DNA of 64,000 nt from Rhizobiaceae bacterium (GCA_029233925.1 JARGOX010000004.1:297738-361737), one strand, 5' to 3'. Positions 8,926-18,400 are shown, numbered from the stretch's first letter. The notes: generated by a model not told the origin, from the sequence alone. A program made the numbers and translations.

Positions 8926-11489
8926 CGTTTGATCACCTTCATGGGACCACCGGAAATCAATGCGGTTATATCAAAGAGCACCTTTGGCAGGGCAAACCCT
9001 CCCGTGCAGGCAAGATAATGCGGTGACCAGACCGGATCGAACTTCTCCTTGAAGGCGCGCAGCCCTTCAAAATGATAGAAATCTTCGCCCCGCTGGTAGA
9101 TCATCGTGCCTATGTGATTCCATGAGGTCGCAAGCCGCTGGTCCGACAGGCCGGCGAGAGGTGCAGCCCCCAGATTGAACCATCTGTAGCCCTGGTCCTG
9201 TGCATACAGCAGCAGTTCGGCAAACAGGAAATCCATCAGAACCGCTGAGATATTTGGCCGATATCGCATCAGGTCTATGGACATTTCCTCATGCTGACCG
9301 GAGGCGAGAATATTGGCGAAGGCGACGATTTTTCCTTCGTGACGCACAATCGCAAAATCAAAATTGATCAGATAGTCTTCCCGAAAATTGCCCAGTGCAA
9401 ACTGCTTTTCGGATCCCGACTTGATCGTCAGCCAGGCGTCCGAGACCTCCTTGAGTTCGGACAGGAATGGGGGCACCTCGTCCTTTGCAAGAATGGAAAA
9501 TTCCAGCCCGTCTCTGGGGGCGCGGCGACGGGCGTAACGCAGATTCTTGTGTTGCCGCGTTTCCAAGGTGAAATCCGGCAGGGCAACGCGGGCAATTTCG
9601 CCAATTTTCAACACCGACAACCCCATATCCAGGTAAAGCGACAGGTTTTCCGCACCGACGGAATAGAACGCCGCCCTATAGCCGCCCTGATCGGCCATTT
9701 CACGGAACCGCCAGGCCAGCACCGCAGCCTGTTTTGGATCACCGACGGGATCACCCTTGGCGATGTAGCTGCCACCGCTCACCCCGTACATCAGGAAGGC
9801 GCTTTCATCTTCGGAAACCAGAAAATGCTTATCGCCCAGGAGCGCGAGCGTTGCATCGGATATGGGCGATTGTTCGACCAGACGGCGCACACTGTCAGGA
9901 ACATAGGTGCTTGGGACAATGGGCAGTTTTCGCCTGTTCAAGATCATGAAAAGACCGAGGGCAAAAAGTGCGGCAACAATCGCGACACTGGCACGCAGAA
10001 AGCGCGGTGCGTCTCCCTTCCATGAAAAGGCCCACCACAGCTGGTCGGAATAATCAACATGGCGATAGGCGAAAAAGCCCAGCCAGACGGCAGCGCCAAT
10101 CGTTATGGCCATGACGCCAAACCAGAATGGCGTGACGGCAAAAAGGGACACGCCGGAGGTGCGATAGAATGCCGAGCGAAACGGCACAAGCAGAATGACG
10201 ATCACAGCCAGGATGGACGCTTCCTCGTAATCCAGCCCCTTTGCCAGTGCGAAAACGATGCCCGCTGCCAGCAGTGCAATTGCCAGTTTGAATGCACTTT
10301 GCCTGCGTCTGATCAAACCATGGGCGATGACAAGAAGCGCCACACCAACGAGACTGGCCAGCAGATGGGTGGATTCCACAAATGGCAATGGCAAGACAAG
10401 CCTGATCCATTCATGCCGCAATGCACCGGCTGGCAAAGATCCGGAAAACAGCAGGATAAGGCCACCAACGAATGTCAGGCCGGCCACCAGTGGCGGGATC
10501 AACGGTTCAGAAGCCTTGCTCAGGTCACGGACCGACTGTCCAATGGCTTTACGTCCGGCAGCCACTTCAAGAAACAGCAACGTCAGGGCAACAGGAACAA
10601 GCGGCAGGAAATAGTAAATGACACGATAAAGGACCAAGGCGCCGAGGACATCGGGACGCCCTGTCACCCCGAGACCGGCCATGATGGTTGCCTCAAAAAC
10701 ACCAAGACCTCCCGGAGAATGGCTGATCGCACCCAGGATGACCGCCGATATATAAATCACGAAATAGCCACTGGCTGAACCAGCGATGTCGGACGGCAAC
10801 AGAACATAGAGGGTCGCGGCAGAAGCTGCGATATCGACGACGCCGGCAAGGAGCTGCATCACACTTGTGGGCAATCCTGGCAGTTGCAGATGCAGACCGC
10901 GCATGGAGAGCGTTCGCTTGCCGGTGGCGACCCAGAGAAAATAGAAGGCATATAGTGCCAGTATAAAAAATCCGATACCGCTGATCACATCTTCAGGCAA
11001 TGACTGCATTGCCAATAGGCCGCCCGGATAGAACGCCAGCGCACATCCGATCAGGAAGAACATGCCAAGCCAGAGCGACATCCAGGACAGAGCAACGATC
11101 TGGCTGATCGGAGCGATTTCCAGCCCCTTGCGGCTATAGACCCGATAGCGAAGGGCCCCACCGGTCAATACATGAAAACCGGCAACATCCGATATGGCAA
11201 AACCGGCAATGCCCGCCCAAGCGGCCGTCGGAAGAGAGACCCGTCCGGGCGCAATTGTTCTGACAGCCAGAATCTCGTAGCAGGCTATGGCGACAAAGCT
11301 GATGATTGTGGCCGAAATGGCAAGAAGGATCTCATAATCGCTCGTATTGCGAATATCAGCGATAACCTCGTCGAGGGAAATATTGATTGTAAAATGATGA
11401 AGCAGATAGAAAGCAAATGCGGTGATTGTCACCGCCACGATGGCCGTCACAATGGCTCTGGCATTCACCCCATGCTTTTGTTGCGCCAT
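8922..11489 (-). CDS. mprF: Lysyl-phosphatidylglycerol synthase/flippase MprF (LpiA)
   Basis: MprF/LpiA transfers lysine from Lys-tRNA to phosphatidylglycerol on the inner membrane and flips the product to the outer leaflet. This changes surface charge and gives resistance to cationic peptides and acid. The 855 residues split into a polytopic N-terminal part (about 14 membrane segments, residues 10-500) and a soluble C-terminal synthase domain of the DUF2156/GNAT type (residues 530-840, with RWFNLGAAPLAGLSD near the end). It is the first gene of a two-gene operon with acvB. In rhizobia this operon is acid-induced; no regulator site was identified here. Confidence 0.93.
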   Translation of the reverse strand: MAQQKHGVNARAIVTAIVAVTITAFAFYLLHHFTINISLDEVIADIRNTSDYEILLAISATIISFVAIACYEILAVRTIAPGRVSLPTAAWAGIAGFAISDVAGFHVLTGGALRYRVYSRKGLEIAPISQIVALSWMSLWLGMFFLIGCALAFYPGGLLAMQSLPEDVISGIGFFILALYAFYFLWVATGKRTLSMRGLHLQLPGLPTSVMQLLAGVVDIAASAATLYVLLPSDIAGSASGYFVIYISAVILGAISHSPGGLGVFEATIMAGLGVTGRPDVLGALVLYRVIYYFLPLVPVALTLLFLEVAAGRKAIGQSVRDLSKASEPLIPPLVAGLTFVGGLILLFSGSLPAGALRHEWIRLVLPLPFVESTHLLASLVGVALLVIAHGLIRRRQSAFKLAIALLAAGIVFALAKGLDYEEASILAVIVILLVPFRSAFYRTSGVSLFAVTPFWFGVMAITIGAAVWLGFFAYRHVDYSDQLWWAFSWKGDAPRFLRASVAIVAALFALGLFMILNRRKLPIVPSTYVPDSVRRLVEQSPISDATLALLGDKHFLVSEDESAFLMYGVSGGSYIAKGDPVGDPKQAAVLAWRFREMADQGGYRAAFYSVGAENLSLYLDMGLSVLKIGEIARVALPDFTLETRQHKNLRYARRRAPRDGLEFSILAKDEVPPFLSELKEVSDAWLTIKSGSEKQFALGNFREDYLINFDFAIVRHEGKIVAFANILASGQHEEMSIDLMRYRPNISAVLMDFLFAELLLYAQDQGYRWFNLGAAPLAGLSDQRLATSWNHIGTMIYQRGEDFYHFEGLRAFKEKFDPVWSPHYLACTGGFALPKVLFDITALISGGPMKVIKR

Positions 11490-11734
11490 CTTAATTTCCG
11501 GTTCCCCAGCCAGTCATTCTCAGATCGCTTGGAGCACTTCAGCTAAAATGCGAAACTGTCTTCCGGTAAGAATATTTAAAATACAATAACTTACCCTCCA
11601 GTAGGATTCAATGAACCGAAATCCTGCTTTGGAAGATATTCAGATGGAAATGCCCGCTGACGCAATCGCGTCTATCGCTTGCGTTTTTGCATCACCAAAT
11701 TGGACAGGATGGTCATTTGCACAAATGACAGGAA

Positions 11735-11811
11735 TGGTACGGTTGGGTGGGGTTGAACCACCGACCTCTGGATCCACAATCCAGCGCTCTAACCAACTGA
11801 GCTACAACCGC
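11735..11811 (-). tRNA. tRNA-His (GTG), CCA encoded, no G-1
   Basis: The minus strand reads as a complete cloverleaf. The acceptor GCGGTTG pairs with CAACCGT; the D-arm contains AGCTCAGTTGGTTAGAGC; the anticodon stem-loop CTGGA-TTGTGGA-TCCAG has anticodon GTG; the T-arm is GGTGG-TTCAACC-CCACC. The discriminator base is A and CCA is encoded. The base before G1 is T, so the gene does not encode the extra G at position -1 that most tRNA-His have. The first pair is G1:U72. This matches the known alphaproteobacterial variant read by a diverged HisRS. Confidence 0.97.
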
Positions 11812-11891
11812 ACAGAACAGCTTCAAATGCTGAGGGGTCACATACGTTCCCTCAGAGGGTTTGGCAAGGGGGGACTGCGCTCAAAGCACAA

Positions 11892-11920
11892 AAAAACCGG
11901 ACCCAAGGATCCGGTTTTTT
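11892..11920 (-). terminator. Rho-independent terminator of the phasin gene
   Basis: AAAAAACCGGA pairs with TCCGGTTTTTT around an 8-nt loop. Read on the minus strand it gives a GC stem followed by a T run, 32 nt after the phasin stop codon. The A/T symmetry means it may work in both directions. Confidence 0.88.
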
Positions 11921-11951
11921 GTTTTCAGGCATTTACCTGCCACTGAGTGGT

Positions 11952-12407
11952 TCAGGCAACCTTCATTGTCTTGGCTGCTTTTTCATAAGCGGCCTTGCCA
12001 GGCTTGGAAACATCTTCAGCAACCTTGCGGGCAGCGTCCTGCAACTGTTTTGCCTGATCGACAGCAGCTTCAGCCTGCTTGCGGAAGAAGCTGGACTGCA
12101 GTTCAATCAGTTCGGCGACAGACTTTACGCCCATCAAGGCTTCAACATGTGAAATCGAGCTGTCAGCGTTTGTGCGCACTGCGTCAATGGCCTTGAGGCC
12201 GAGTTCAACACTGCCAGCCTGAACAGTTTCAAGTGTCTGCTCAACAGTTTTGGTTGCATCTTCAGCAGCCGTCTTCAGCTTGTCATAGGCTTCTTTTGAC
12301 TGAGCCAGGCCTTTTTCTGTATATTCGCGAGCGGATTCGGTCATTGTTGAAGGATCGAATGCTGCAAAGCCAAATACATCGTCTGTTGCGGATTTCTTGG
12401 TAGCCAT
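11952..12407 (-). CDS. Phasin-family protein
   Basis: Phasins coat polyhydroxyalkanoate granules and control their number and size. The 151-residue protein is almost wholly helical and amphipathic, rich in Ala, Glu and Lys. It has family-typical segments such as ESAREYTEKGLAQSKEAYDKLK and ELIELQSSFFRKQAEAAVDQAKQL (given in part). There is no signal peptide or membrane segment. A strong hairpin terminator follows. Upstream are two 9-mer TGCANTGCA elements that may bind the PHB regulator PhaR. No PHB synthase gene is in the window, but acetoacetyl-CoA synthetase is encoded at 18.7-20.6 kb. Confidence 0.9.
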   Translation of the reverse strand: MATKKSATDDVFGFAAFDPSTMTESAREYTEKGLAQSKEAYDKLKTAAEDATKTVEQTLETVQAGSVELGLKAIDAVRTNADSSISHVEALMGVKSVAELIELQSSFFRKQAEAAVDQAKQLQDAARKVAEDVSKPGKAAYEKAAKTMKVA

Positions 12408-12495
12408 GATAATTATGCTCCTTCTGGGCAGGGTTCACTTGAGAGGAACCCGACGTGTTTGATTGATCTCCCAACCTATATAGGAGAGTTTATTG

Positions 12496-12523
12496 TGCAT
12501 TGCAACATTTATTTTGCACTGCA
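12496..12523. promoter_or_regulatory. Candidate PhaR operator upstream of the phasin gene
   Basis: Two copies of TGCANTGCA (TGCATTGCA at 12496-12504, TGCACTGCA at 12515-12523) are spaced 19 nt start to start, about 90-115 nt before the phasin start codon. PhaR in alphaproteobacteria binds TGC-rich sites at phasin genes. Assignment to PhaR is inference. The rest of the 329-nt gap up to the kinase gene shows no other structure. Confidence 0.5.
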
Positions 12524-12736
12524 CCATAAGCATTAACCCTGTTGTCAGGAAAGGGCCCGGGTTCAATGGCCTGCGCTGGACCTGTCAGCCATTGCAACGT
12601 ATTAACAAATTCTTAACTTAACTTCGTAGTTCGCCTTTGGACGCAGAACCGGGGCGGTTCGAAAGAAGCATTCAGGTTGCTATGACTGAAACAGGTTCAG
12701 CCAAGACAGCCCAGTAACAAGGACGCAGGATCAGCC

Positions 12737-15700
12737 ATGCCGACGGGGCAATACCCTTTCATCGACATCGCCGTTCATGACAAGGTTAGAAATCGCTTTG
12801 CTTCTGGTGACGCGGTGGTTGTCCTTTCAGAAACTCTCGATGACATATTGTGGGTCAATGGCGCAGGTGCAAGCCTGTTTGGCCATGCGGGCCTCTATGA
12901 ATTCATGGATGAGGGCCTCAATCGTTCTGCCACGTCTTTTCGGCAGATTGAAGCGGCTGCGCGCAATATCCGCAATGTTGCCAGCGCAACAACACAGACT
13001 TTTGCCATGCGCACGGGCAGCGGTTTTCGCCGCCCTGTCCTGTCGGCCACCATGGAATGCATTGTTCTGTCCGATGGCAATCAGGCGCTGCTGGTGGCCG
13101 TAGACAATAGTGAGCCCGTCAAAACCCTGCAGAAGCGGGCTGCCTGCATTCTTGATGGATTTGAAGAGACGGACACGCATGCAGCCGTGCTCGACGCCAC
13201 CGGCGCCATTGTTGATGCCACCAGTTCCTTTGACCGTTTGCAGATGGATCCCGCCGAACGCGCGCGCATTGTCGGCAATGTCTCACGGCCCGCTGTCCGC
13301 CTGGCAAAACGCCCCATTCGCACTGCACTCGGTCACCTGCCGGCAGCGATCGCGAGAATCAGTGACGATCCGCCTTTGCATTTGCTTTTTGCGATCGAAA
13401 TGTCGATTGGCAACCTCGACCCTCTTCCCGACGGTTCCGATCTGGAACTTGATACAGAAGCCGATCTGGAGACGGATAAGGGGGCCGCTGAGCAGCAAGA
13501 AACAACAACAGCAGAGTTGACGCAGCCCGACGCATCGGCCGTGCTCAAACCCCTGCCACAATCATTGGCGGAACAAAAACCCTCTGTGCTGAACATGGTC
13601 AGCGAGGACATAGCTGAAGCCGCGCCGTTTGAAACAGACATGGCGGAACCAATTGATACCGGGTCGGCCAGCACACCGGAAATCATCGCAGACGATCCCG
13701 AGACACCGGCAGATGAGGAGAACGATGAGCCGCAGCCCGTCGTTCCTGTCGAAGAAACAATTGTGGCTGTTTCCGAAACGTCGGGTCCGCAGCCTGTTTA
13801 TCCATTGATCGCGGAAGCCGACGGCTTTTTGTTCAACCCGGACAGGCGACCGGTCCGCTTTGTCTGGAAAATTGATGCGGATGGCGTCTTCCATGAAATC
13901 TCTCCTGAATTTGCCCGTGCCGTGGGACCAAATTCCGCAGATGTGGAGGGGCGAAAATTCACCGATGTCGCCGATGTGTTCAATATTGATGAAGATCACA
14001 CGATTACCGAATTGCTGCGCAAAAGAGACACATGGTCAGGCAAGACTGTTCTTTGGCCGGTTCAGGGCACCGACCTGCGCGTACCGGTAGACCTTGCCGC
14101 CTTGCCGACCTATTCAAGGGAGCGCATCTTCGACGGGTTTCGTGGCTTTGGCATTGTTCGCTCCGCAGATGCCGTAAACGATCCCGAGCGCATTGGACTG
14201 GCTCTGGTCAATAATCCACGTCACGGGGAAGAGACCCAACGGGCGGGGGCGGGCGTCGACCCCGTCACCCTGCAAGAGCCTGGTTTGGCAGCTGAGTCTG
14301 AAACTTCGGCAAAGGCTGAAACTTCGACACAGCCAGTCAAATCGGCAGAGCCTTTGCTACCAACAGAACCTGTACAGGCAGTAGATGTCAGTCCTGAAAG
14401 CGAGGGCGATGATGAAAACGTCCTGCCATTGCCCTCTCCGACAGATGCTGACAAACCTTTGCTCACGACGGTCTCCGCAGACAAAAAAGCTGATGACGCA
14501 GGCGCGGATGTCCCGGCAAATGACACGCCTGCCCTGGAAATCAGCGATTCGCCAGGTCGGCGTCGGGCCGACAAGGTCATTCAGCTTGAGGAACGCCGGT
14601 CGAAAACGCGTGACGGGCTGAGCAATACGGAAAAACTGGCTTTCCGCGAAATTGCCGAGCGTCTTGGCAAAGCGCGAAGCGAGGCAGGCAACGAACCCTT
14701 GCGGCCATTTGGCAAGCGGCAGCCGCCCGCTGTCCCAACCACACAGCACAATGACAATGCTGTGCCTGATGAACCGACCGCTCCAAAGGTCGACGATCAG
14801 ACGACCGACAAATCCGCGCCAGTCTTGCCGATTGAAGACAAGCAAACAGCGCTTGAGCCGGAGAAAAAACCCGCGCTGGACAAGCCCGATCTGCAAGCAG
14901 CCAATACGTCCGCATCGGATAGGCCCGCGAATGGCGTTACACCGACCCTTCTGGAGCAATTGCCAACACCCATTGTGGTTCATGACGGTACAACAATTTT
15001 CTACCTCAATGAAGAATTTCGCCTGTTGACCGGTTTCCTGACGAGAAAGGAACTGAACGAAGCGGGCGGTGTATCGGTGTTGTTTGCCGATGATGAGGCT
15101 GCGCAAGATATGGAAAAACCGGAAACATCCGGCGAACTGGTTCTGCGATGTGCAGATGCCAGAACAATCTGCGTCCGCGCAAAATTGCGCTCCATCAGCT
15201 GGGAAGACGGCCATGCCCTGATGCTTGCCTTGACCCCTTCAAAGCGTATTGAAGCGGTCGGTGAAACGGATGACGAGGTGCCCGAACCCGCGACGCCAGC
15301 CGAACAGCCGGAAACAGATGTTGCCGAAACCAGCAAGATCTCTGCCTTGCAGGTGGAAGTCGATGAATTGCGCTCGATACTCGAAACAGCGACCGATGGC
15401 GTTGTTCTGATCGGTGAAGATGGCATTATCCGTTCCATGAACCGGTCTGCCAGCGGGCTGTTTGATTTTGACGAAAATGAAACACGCGGCCGCCCCTTTG
15501 CCATGCTGTTTGCGCATGAAAGCCAGCGGGCCGTCAAAGACTACCTTTCCGGCCTATCAGGAAACGGGGTTGCCAGCGTGCTCAATGACGGGCGTGAGGT
15601 CATCGGACGCGAGGCCTCCGGAGGCTTCCTGCCCTTGTTCATGACCATCGGCCATCTATCCGGCTCCAACGGCTATTGTGCGGTGATGCGCGACATCACC

Positions 15701-16465
15701 CAATGGAAACGGGCTGAAGAAGAACTGCGTGCAGCAAAGCGCGAGGCCGAAACAGCCAGTTCCCACAAGAGCGATTTCCTTGCCCGGGTCAGCCACGAAA
15801 TCCGCACACCGCTCAATGCCATTATCGGGTTTTCAGAATTGATGGCCGGGGAGCGTTTTGGCCCCATTGGCAGTCCGCGCTATCTGGAATACGCCCATGA
15901 CATCGGGCGATCAGGGAAACTTGTCCTCGATATCGTCAACGACCTTCTGGATATTTCGAAGATCGAGGCTGGTGAGCAGGAAATGGATTTTGGCGCGGTA
16001 TCGCTGAATGAAGCGCTGTTGGAAACCGTGTCGATCCTGCAACCGCAGGCCAACAGCCAAAGGGTTATCGTGCGCACCAGCCTTTCCTCCTCTGTCCCGG
16101 ATGTGGTTGCAGACCTGCGTTCGGTCAAACAGATCGCCATCAATATTCTTTCCAATGCCATCCGGTTCACCCCTGCCGGTGGCCAGATCGTGGTTTCCAC
16201 GGCCTATGAACAGGACGGTAATGTCAGCCTGCGTATTCGCGACACCGGTGTGGGCATGACACGCCATCAACTGGAACAGGCGATGAAGCCGTTCAAACAG
16301 GTCACCGGCTTTCAGCGGCAACGCGGCGACGGTACCGGGCTGGGGCTGCCGCTGGCAAAAGCCATGACGGAAGCCAACCGGGCACAGTTTTCGATGAATT
16401 CGCAGCCCGGCCAGGGCACATTGGTCGAAATTATATTTCCTTCCCAGCGCGTCCTTGCCCAATAG
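12737..16465 (+). CDS. Large cytoplasmic PAS-containing sensor histidine kinase (PdhS/PleC/DivJ group)
   Basis: A 1242-residue histidine kinase. A PAS-like N-terminus lies at residues 5-130. PAS-like modules follow near residues 375-460, 737-830 and 877-1000, separated by long acidic, Pro/Thr/Ala-rich linkers (about 235-350 and 480-730). The HisKA domain has SHEIRTPLNAI with the phospho-accepting His at residue 1020, then DLLDISKIEAGEQEM. The HATPase domain has N-box NILSNAIRF, DTGVGM and GDGTGLGLPL. I see no transmembrane segment, so it should be cytoplasmic. The H-box and the FGPIGSPRYLEYAHDI segment resemble kinases acting on the cell-cycle regulator DivK in rhizobia (PdhS, PleC, DivJ, CbrA). 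No response regulator gene is adjacent, which fits that group. AGGA lies 6 nt before the start. Confidence 0.85.
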   Translation: MPTGQYPFIDIAVHDKVRNRFASGDAVVVLSETLDDILWVNGAGASLFGHAGLYEFMDEGLNRSATSFRQIEAAARNIRNVASATTQTFAMRTGSGFRRPVLSATMECIVLSDGNQALLVAVDNSEPVKTLQKRAACILDGFEETDTHAAVLDATGAIVDATSSFDRLQMDPAERARIVGNVSRPAVRLAKRPIRTALGHLPAAIARISDDPPLHLLFAIEMSIGNLDPLPDGSDLELDTEADLETDKGAAEQQETTTAELTQPDASAVLKPLPQSLAEQKPSVLNMVSEDIAEAAPFETDMAEPIDTGSASTPEIIADDPETPADEENDEPQPVVPVEETIVAVSETSGPQPVYPLIAEADGFLFNPDRRPVRFVWKIDADGVFHEISPEFARAVGPNSADVEGRKFTDVADVFNIDEDHTITELLRKRDTWSGKTVLWPVQGTDLRVPVDLAALPTYSRERIFDGFRGFGIVRSADAVNDPERIGLALVNNPRHGEETQRAGAGVDPVTLQEPGLAAESETSAKAETSTQPVKSAEPLLPTEPVQAVDVSPESEGDDENVLPLPSPTDADKPLLTTVSADKKADDAGADVPANDTPALEISDSPGRRRADKVIQLEERRSKTRDGLSNTEKLAFREIAERLGKARSEAGNEPLRPFGKRQPPAVPTTQHNDNAVPDEPTAPKVDDQTTDKSAPVLPIEDKQTALEPEKKPALDKPDLQAANTSASDRPANGVTPTLLEQLPTPIVVHDGTTIFYLNEEFRLLTGFLTRKELNEAGGVSVLFADDEAAQDMEKPETSGELVLRCADARTICVRAKLRSISWEDGHALMLALTPSKRIEAVGETDDEVPEPATPAEQPETDVAETSKISALQVEVDELRSILETATDGVVLIGEDGIIRSMNRSASGLFDFDENETRGRPFAMLFAHESQRAVKDYLSGLSGNGVASVLNDGREVIGREASGGFLPLFMTIGHLSGSNGYCAVMRDITQWKRAEEELRAAKREAETASSHKSDFLARVSHEIRTPLNAIIGFSELMAGERFGPIGSPRYLEYAHDIGRSGKLVLDIVNDLLDISKIEAGEQEMDFGAVSLNEALLETVSILQPQANSQRVIVRTSLSSSVPDVVADLRSVKQIAINILSNAIRFTPAGGQIVVSTAYEQDGNVSLRIRDTGVGMTRHQLEQAMKPFKQVTGFQRQRGDGTGLGLPLAKAMTEANRAQFSMNSQPGQGTLVEIIFPSQRVLAQ

Positions 16466-16501
16466 GGCGCAGGGGCCGGCAAACAACAGCAATAAGAGCC
16501 G

Positions 16502-16538
16502 ATATCAATAGTTTAGAATTATTCTAAACTATTGATAT
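16502..16538. promoter_or_regulatory. Irr-type iron control element inside a 37-nt perfect palindrome
   Basis: The core TTTAGAATTATTCTAAA at 16512-16528 matches the rhizobial iron control element (TTTAGAA-N3-TTCTAAA) bound by the haem-responsive regulator Irr. The palindrome extends without a mismatch to 18-bp arms around the central T at 16520, far more than the operator needs. It lies about 130 nt upstream of an iron ABC permease gene. No T run follows, so it is not a good terminator for the preceding kinase gene. Confidence 0.85.
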
Positions 16539-16666
16539 TACAGTTTTTCTTGACCTCAACTGTCAATTCTGCTTTCGAAGGGGCTTCATTGCGTTCTGTG
16601 CAGACTCAACCAGAGAGCTGATCAGGACATTCAATTCCTCTGGATGCCGGGTCAGTGGTCTTTTTG

Positions 16667-18367
16667 ATGGTTGATATGCCACTTTCGAGATATCGGAACA
16701 GATCAACACGCATCAACAACCCGATATTGCTGCTCTTTGCCGCCTTTATCGCAGTCTTCGTCCTGGTGCCTGTGGCAGCCCTGATCTATCTGGCCTTTTC
16801 CGGCAATATGGACGAGTGGCCGCATCTGATCCGCTATGTCGTACCGGGAGCCATCTGGACAACAGCCATGCTGTTGTTGGGCGTGGCCGTCGTCGCTGGA
16901 TCGATCGGTATCATCAGCGCCTGGCTTGTCGTGTCGTTCGAATTCCCCTTTCGTCGGACATTGTCCTGGGCTCTGGTCTTGCCCTTTGCCGTGCCGACCT
17001 ATCTGGCCGCCTATGCCTATGGTGAGTTTCTGGACTATACCGGACCTATCCAGACAGCTCTGCGCAGCCTCTTTGCATTCCAGTCAGGCAGCGACTACTG
17101 GTTTCCGCCCATACGATCACTGCCCGGTGCCATCATGGTGCTTTCAAGTGTGCTTTATCCCTATGTCTATCTGACCACGCGGGCGCTGTTCCTGATGCAG
17201 GGCAAAGCCGCTTGTGATGTCGCGCGCACGCTCGGGGCAAGCCGCCGCTCCGTCTTTTTTCGCATTCAACTGCCGATGGCCAGACCAGCCCTGGCGATCG
17301 GCATTACCCTGGCGCTGATGGAAACGCTCAATGATATTGGCGCCGTCGAGTATCTTGGCATCAACACGCTGACTTTCGCCATCTATGATACCTGGCTCAA
17401 TCGCGGCAATCTTGCCGGCGCCGCTCAAATCGCCTGCGCTGTGCTGTTTATCGCACTTGCCGCCGTTTCGGTTGAGCGGTGGGCGCGGCGGCGACAAAGG
17501 TTCAATGTCAACCGGACCACCAGCGCAGTGCATGACGCCATACCGCTGGCCCTGAAAGGTTTGCAACGATGGATCGCGACGGGCCTGTGTACATTGCCCA
17601 TTGTCTTCGGTTTCGGAATACCGGCCTTTGTATTGGGTGGCTATGCCATCAGGCGGCTTGACCAACTGTTTGACAGCCGCATCTATCTGGCACTGCTGGA
17701 CAGCCTGCTGGTATCCAGCGCGACAGCCCTGTGCACTGTTGTGCTGGCCTTCGTGCTTGCCTATGCCGCGCGGGTTTCCCGCCAACCCATTGTTTCACTG
17801 ACCGGCAAGATTGCCTCCTTCGGCTACGCAATTCCGGGAACCGTGCTTGCGCTGGGTGTTCTGGTGCCGCTTGCCGCTGTTGATAATTGGATCAATGCCA
17901 TCACCAGGGAGAACTTCGGATTTTCCGTCGGATTGTTGCTGACCGGATCAGGGCTGGCCATTGTTTATGCCTGCAGCATTCGCTTTCTGACAATGGCGGA
18001 AGGTTCCATCGAGTCGGGATTCCAGAAATTGTCACCGCATCTGGACATGGCTGCCCGAACCCTCGGCTGCAATGCCAATCAGACTTTGCGCGGTGTTTTG
18101 CTACCCATGATGAAGCCGGCAGTCATTACCGCCGCTCTGCTGGTGTTTGTTGACACGATGAAAGAATTGTCGGCGACCCTGCTCCTGAGACCCTTCAATT
18201 TCAACACTTTGGCAACCTTGGTCTATGAGGATGCATCACGCGCGCGGGTCGAAGATGCATCTGTGGCAGCGCTGATCATCGTGCTTGTCGGCATTGTCCC
18301 GGTCATTGTTGCCTCGCGCAGCATGATCAACAATGCCGGCAGATTTCGCACGCCTGCCAGCAGTTGA
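16667..18367 (+). CDS. Ferric-iron ABC transporter permease (FbpB/SfuB type)
   Basis: This 566-residue inner-membrane protein is built from two tandem ABC permease halves of about six segments each. Each half carries an EAA-like loop (ARTLGASRRSVFFRIQLPMARPA near residue 185 and ARTLGCNANQTLRGVLLP near residue 460). This fused layout is typical of permeases for Fe3+ delivered by a periplasmic binding protein. The binding protein and ATPase genes are not adjacent, so this is an orphan. The start is uncertain: GTG 16655, ATG 16667 and ATG 16676 are in frame and none has a strong ribosome site. The Irr box upstream points to control by haem/iron status. Confidence 0.85.
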   Translation: MVDMPLSRYRNRSTRINNPILLLFAAFIAVFVLVPVAALIYLAFSGNMDEWPHLIRYVVPGAIWTTAMLLLGVAVVAGSIGIISAWLVVSFEFPFRRTLSWALVLPFAVPTYLAAYAYGEFLDYTGPIQTALRSLFAFQSGSDYWFPPIRSLPGAIMVLSSVLYPYVYLTTRALFLMQGKAACDVARTLGASRRSVFFRIQLPMARPALAIGITLALMETLNDIGAVEYLGINTLTFAIYDTWLNRGNLAGAAQIACAVLFIALAAVSVERWARRRQRFNVNRTTSAVHDAIPLALKGLQRWIATGLCTLPIVFGFGIPAFVLGGYAIRRLDQLFDSRIYLALLDSLLVSSATALCTVVLAFVLAYAARVSRQPIVSLTGKIASFGYAIPGTVLALGVLVPLAAVDNWINAITRENFGFSVGLLLTGSGLAIVYACSIRFLTMAEGSIESGFQKLSPHLDMAARTLGCNANQTLRGVLLPMMKPAVITAALLVFVDTMKELSATLLLRPFNFNTLATLVYEDASRARVEDASVAALIIVLVGIVPVIVASRSMINNAGRFRTPASS

Positions 18368-18400
18368 ATCTGTATTTCAGGTCTTTTTCGCGAACAAAAA

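Noticed and set aside
10059..10778. Long open frame antisense to mprF
   Set aside because: It mirrors the third-position bias of the strongly supported mprF gene, has no ribosome site and its product is low-complexity and charged. The same holds for long antisense frames at 14357-15214 and 34375-35103.
16502..16538. Palindrome as terminator of the histidine kinase gene
   Set aside because: The arms are AT-rich, no T run follows, and the centre matches the Irr element exactly upstream of an iron permease.
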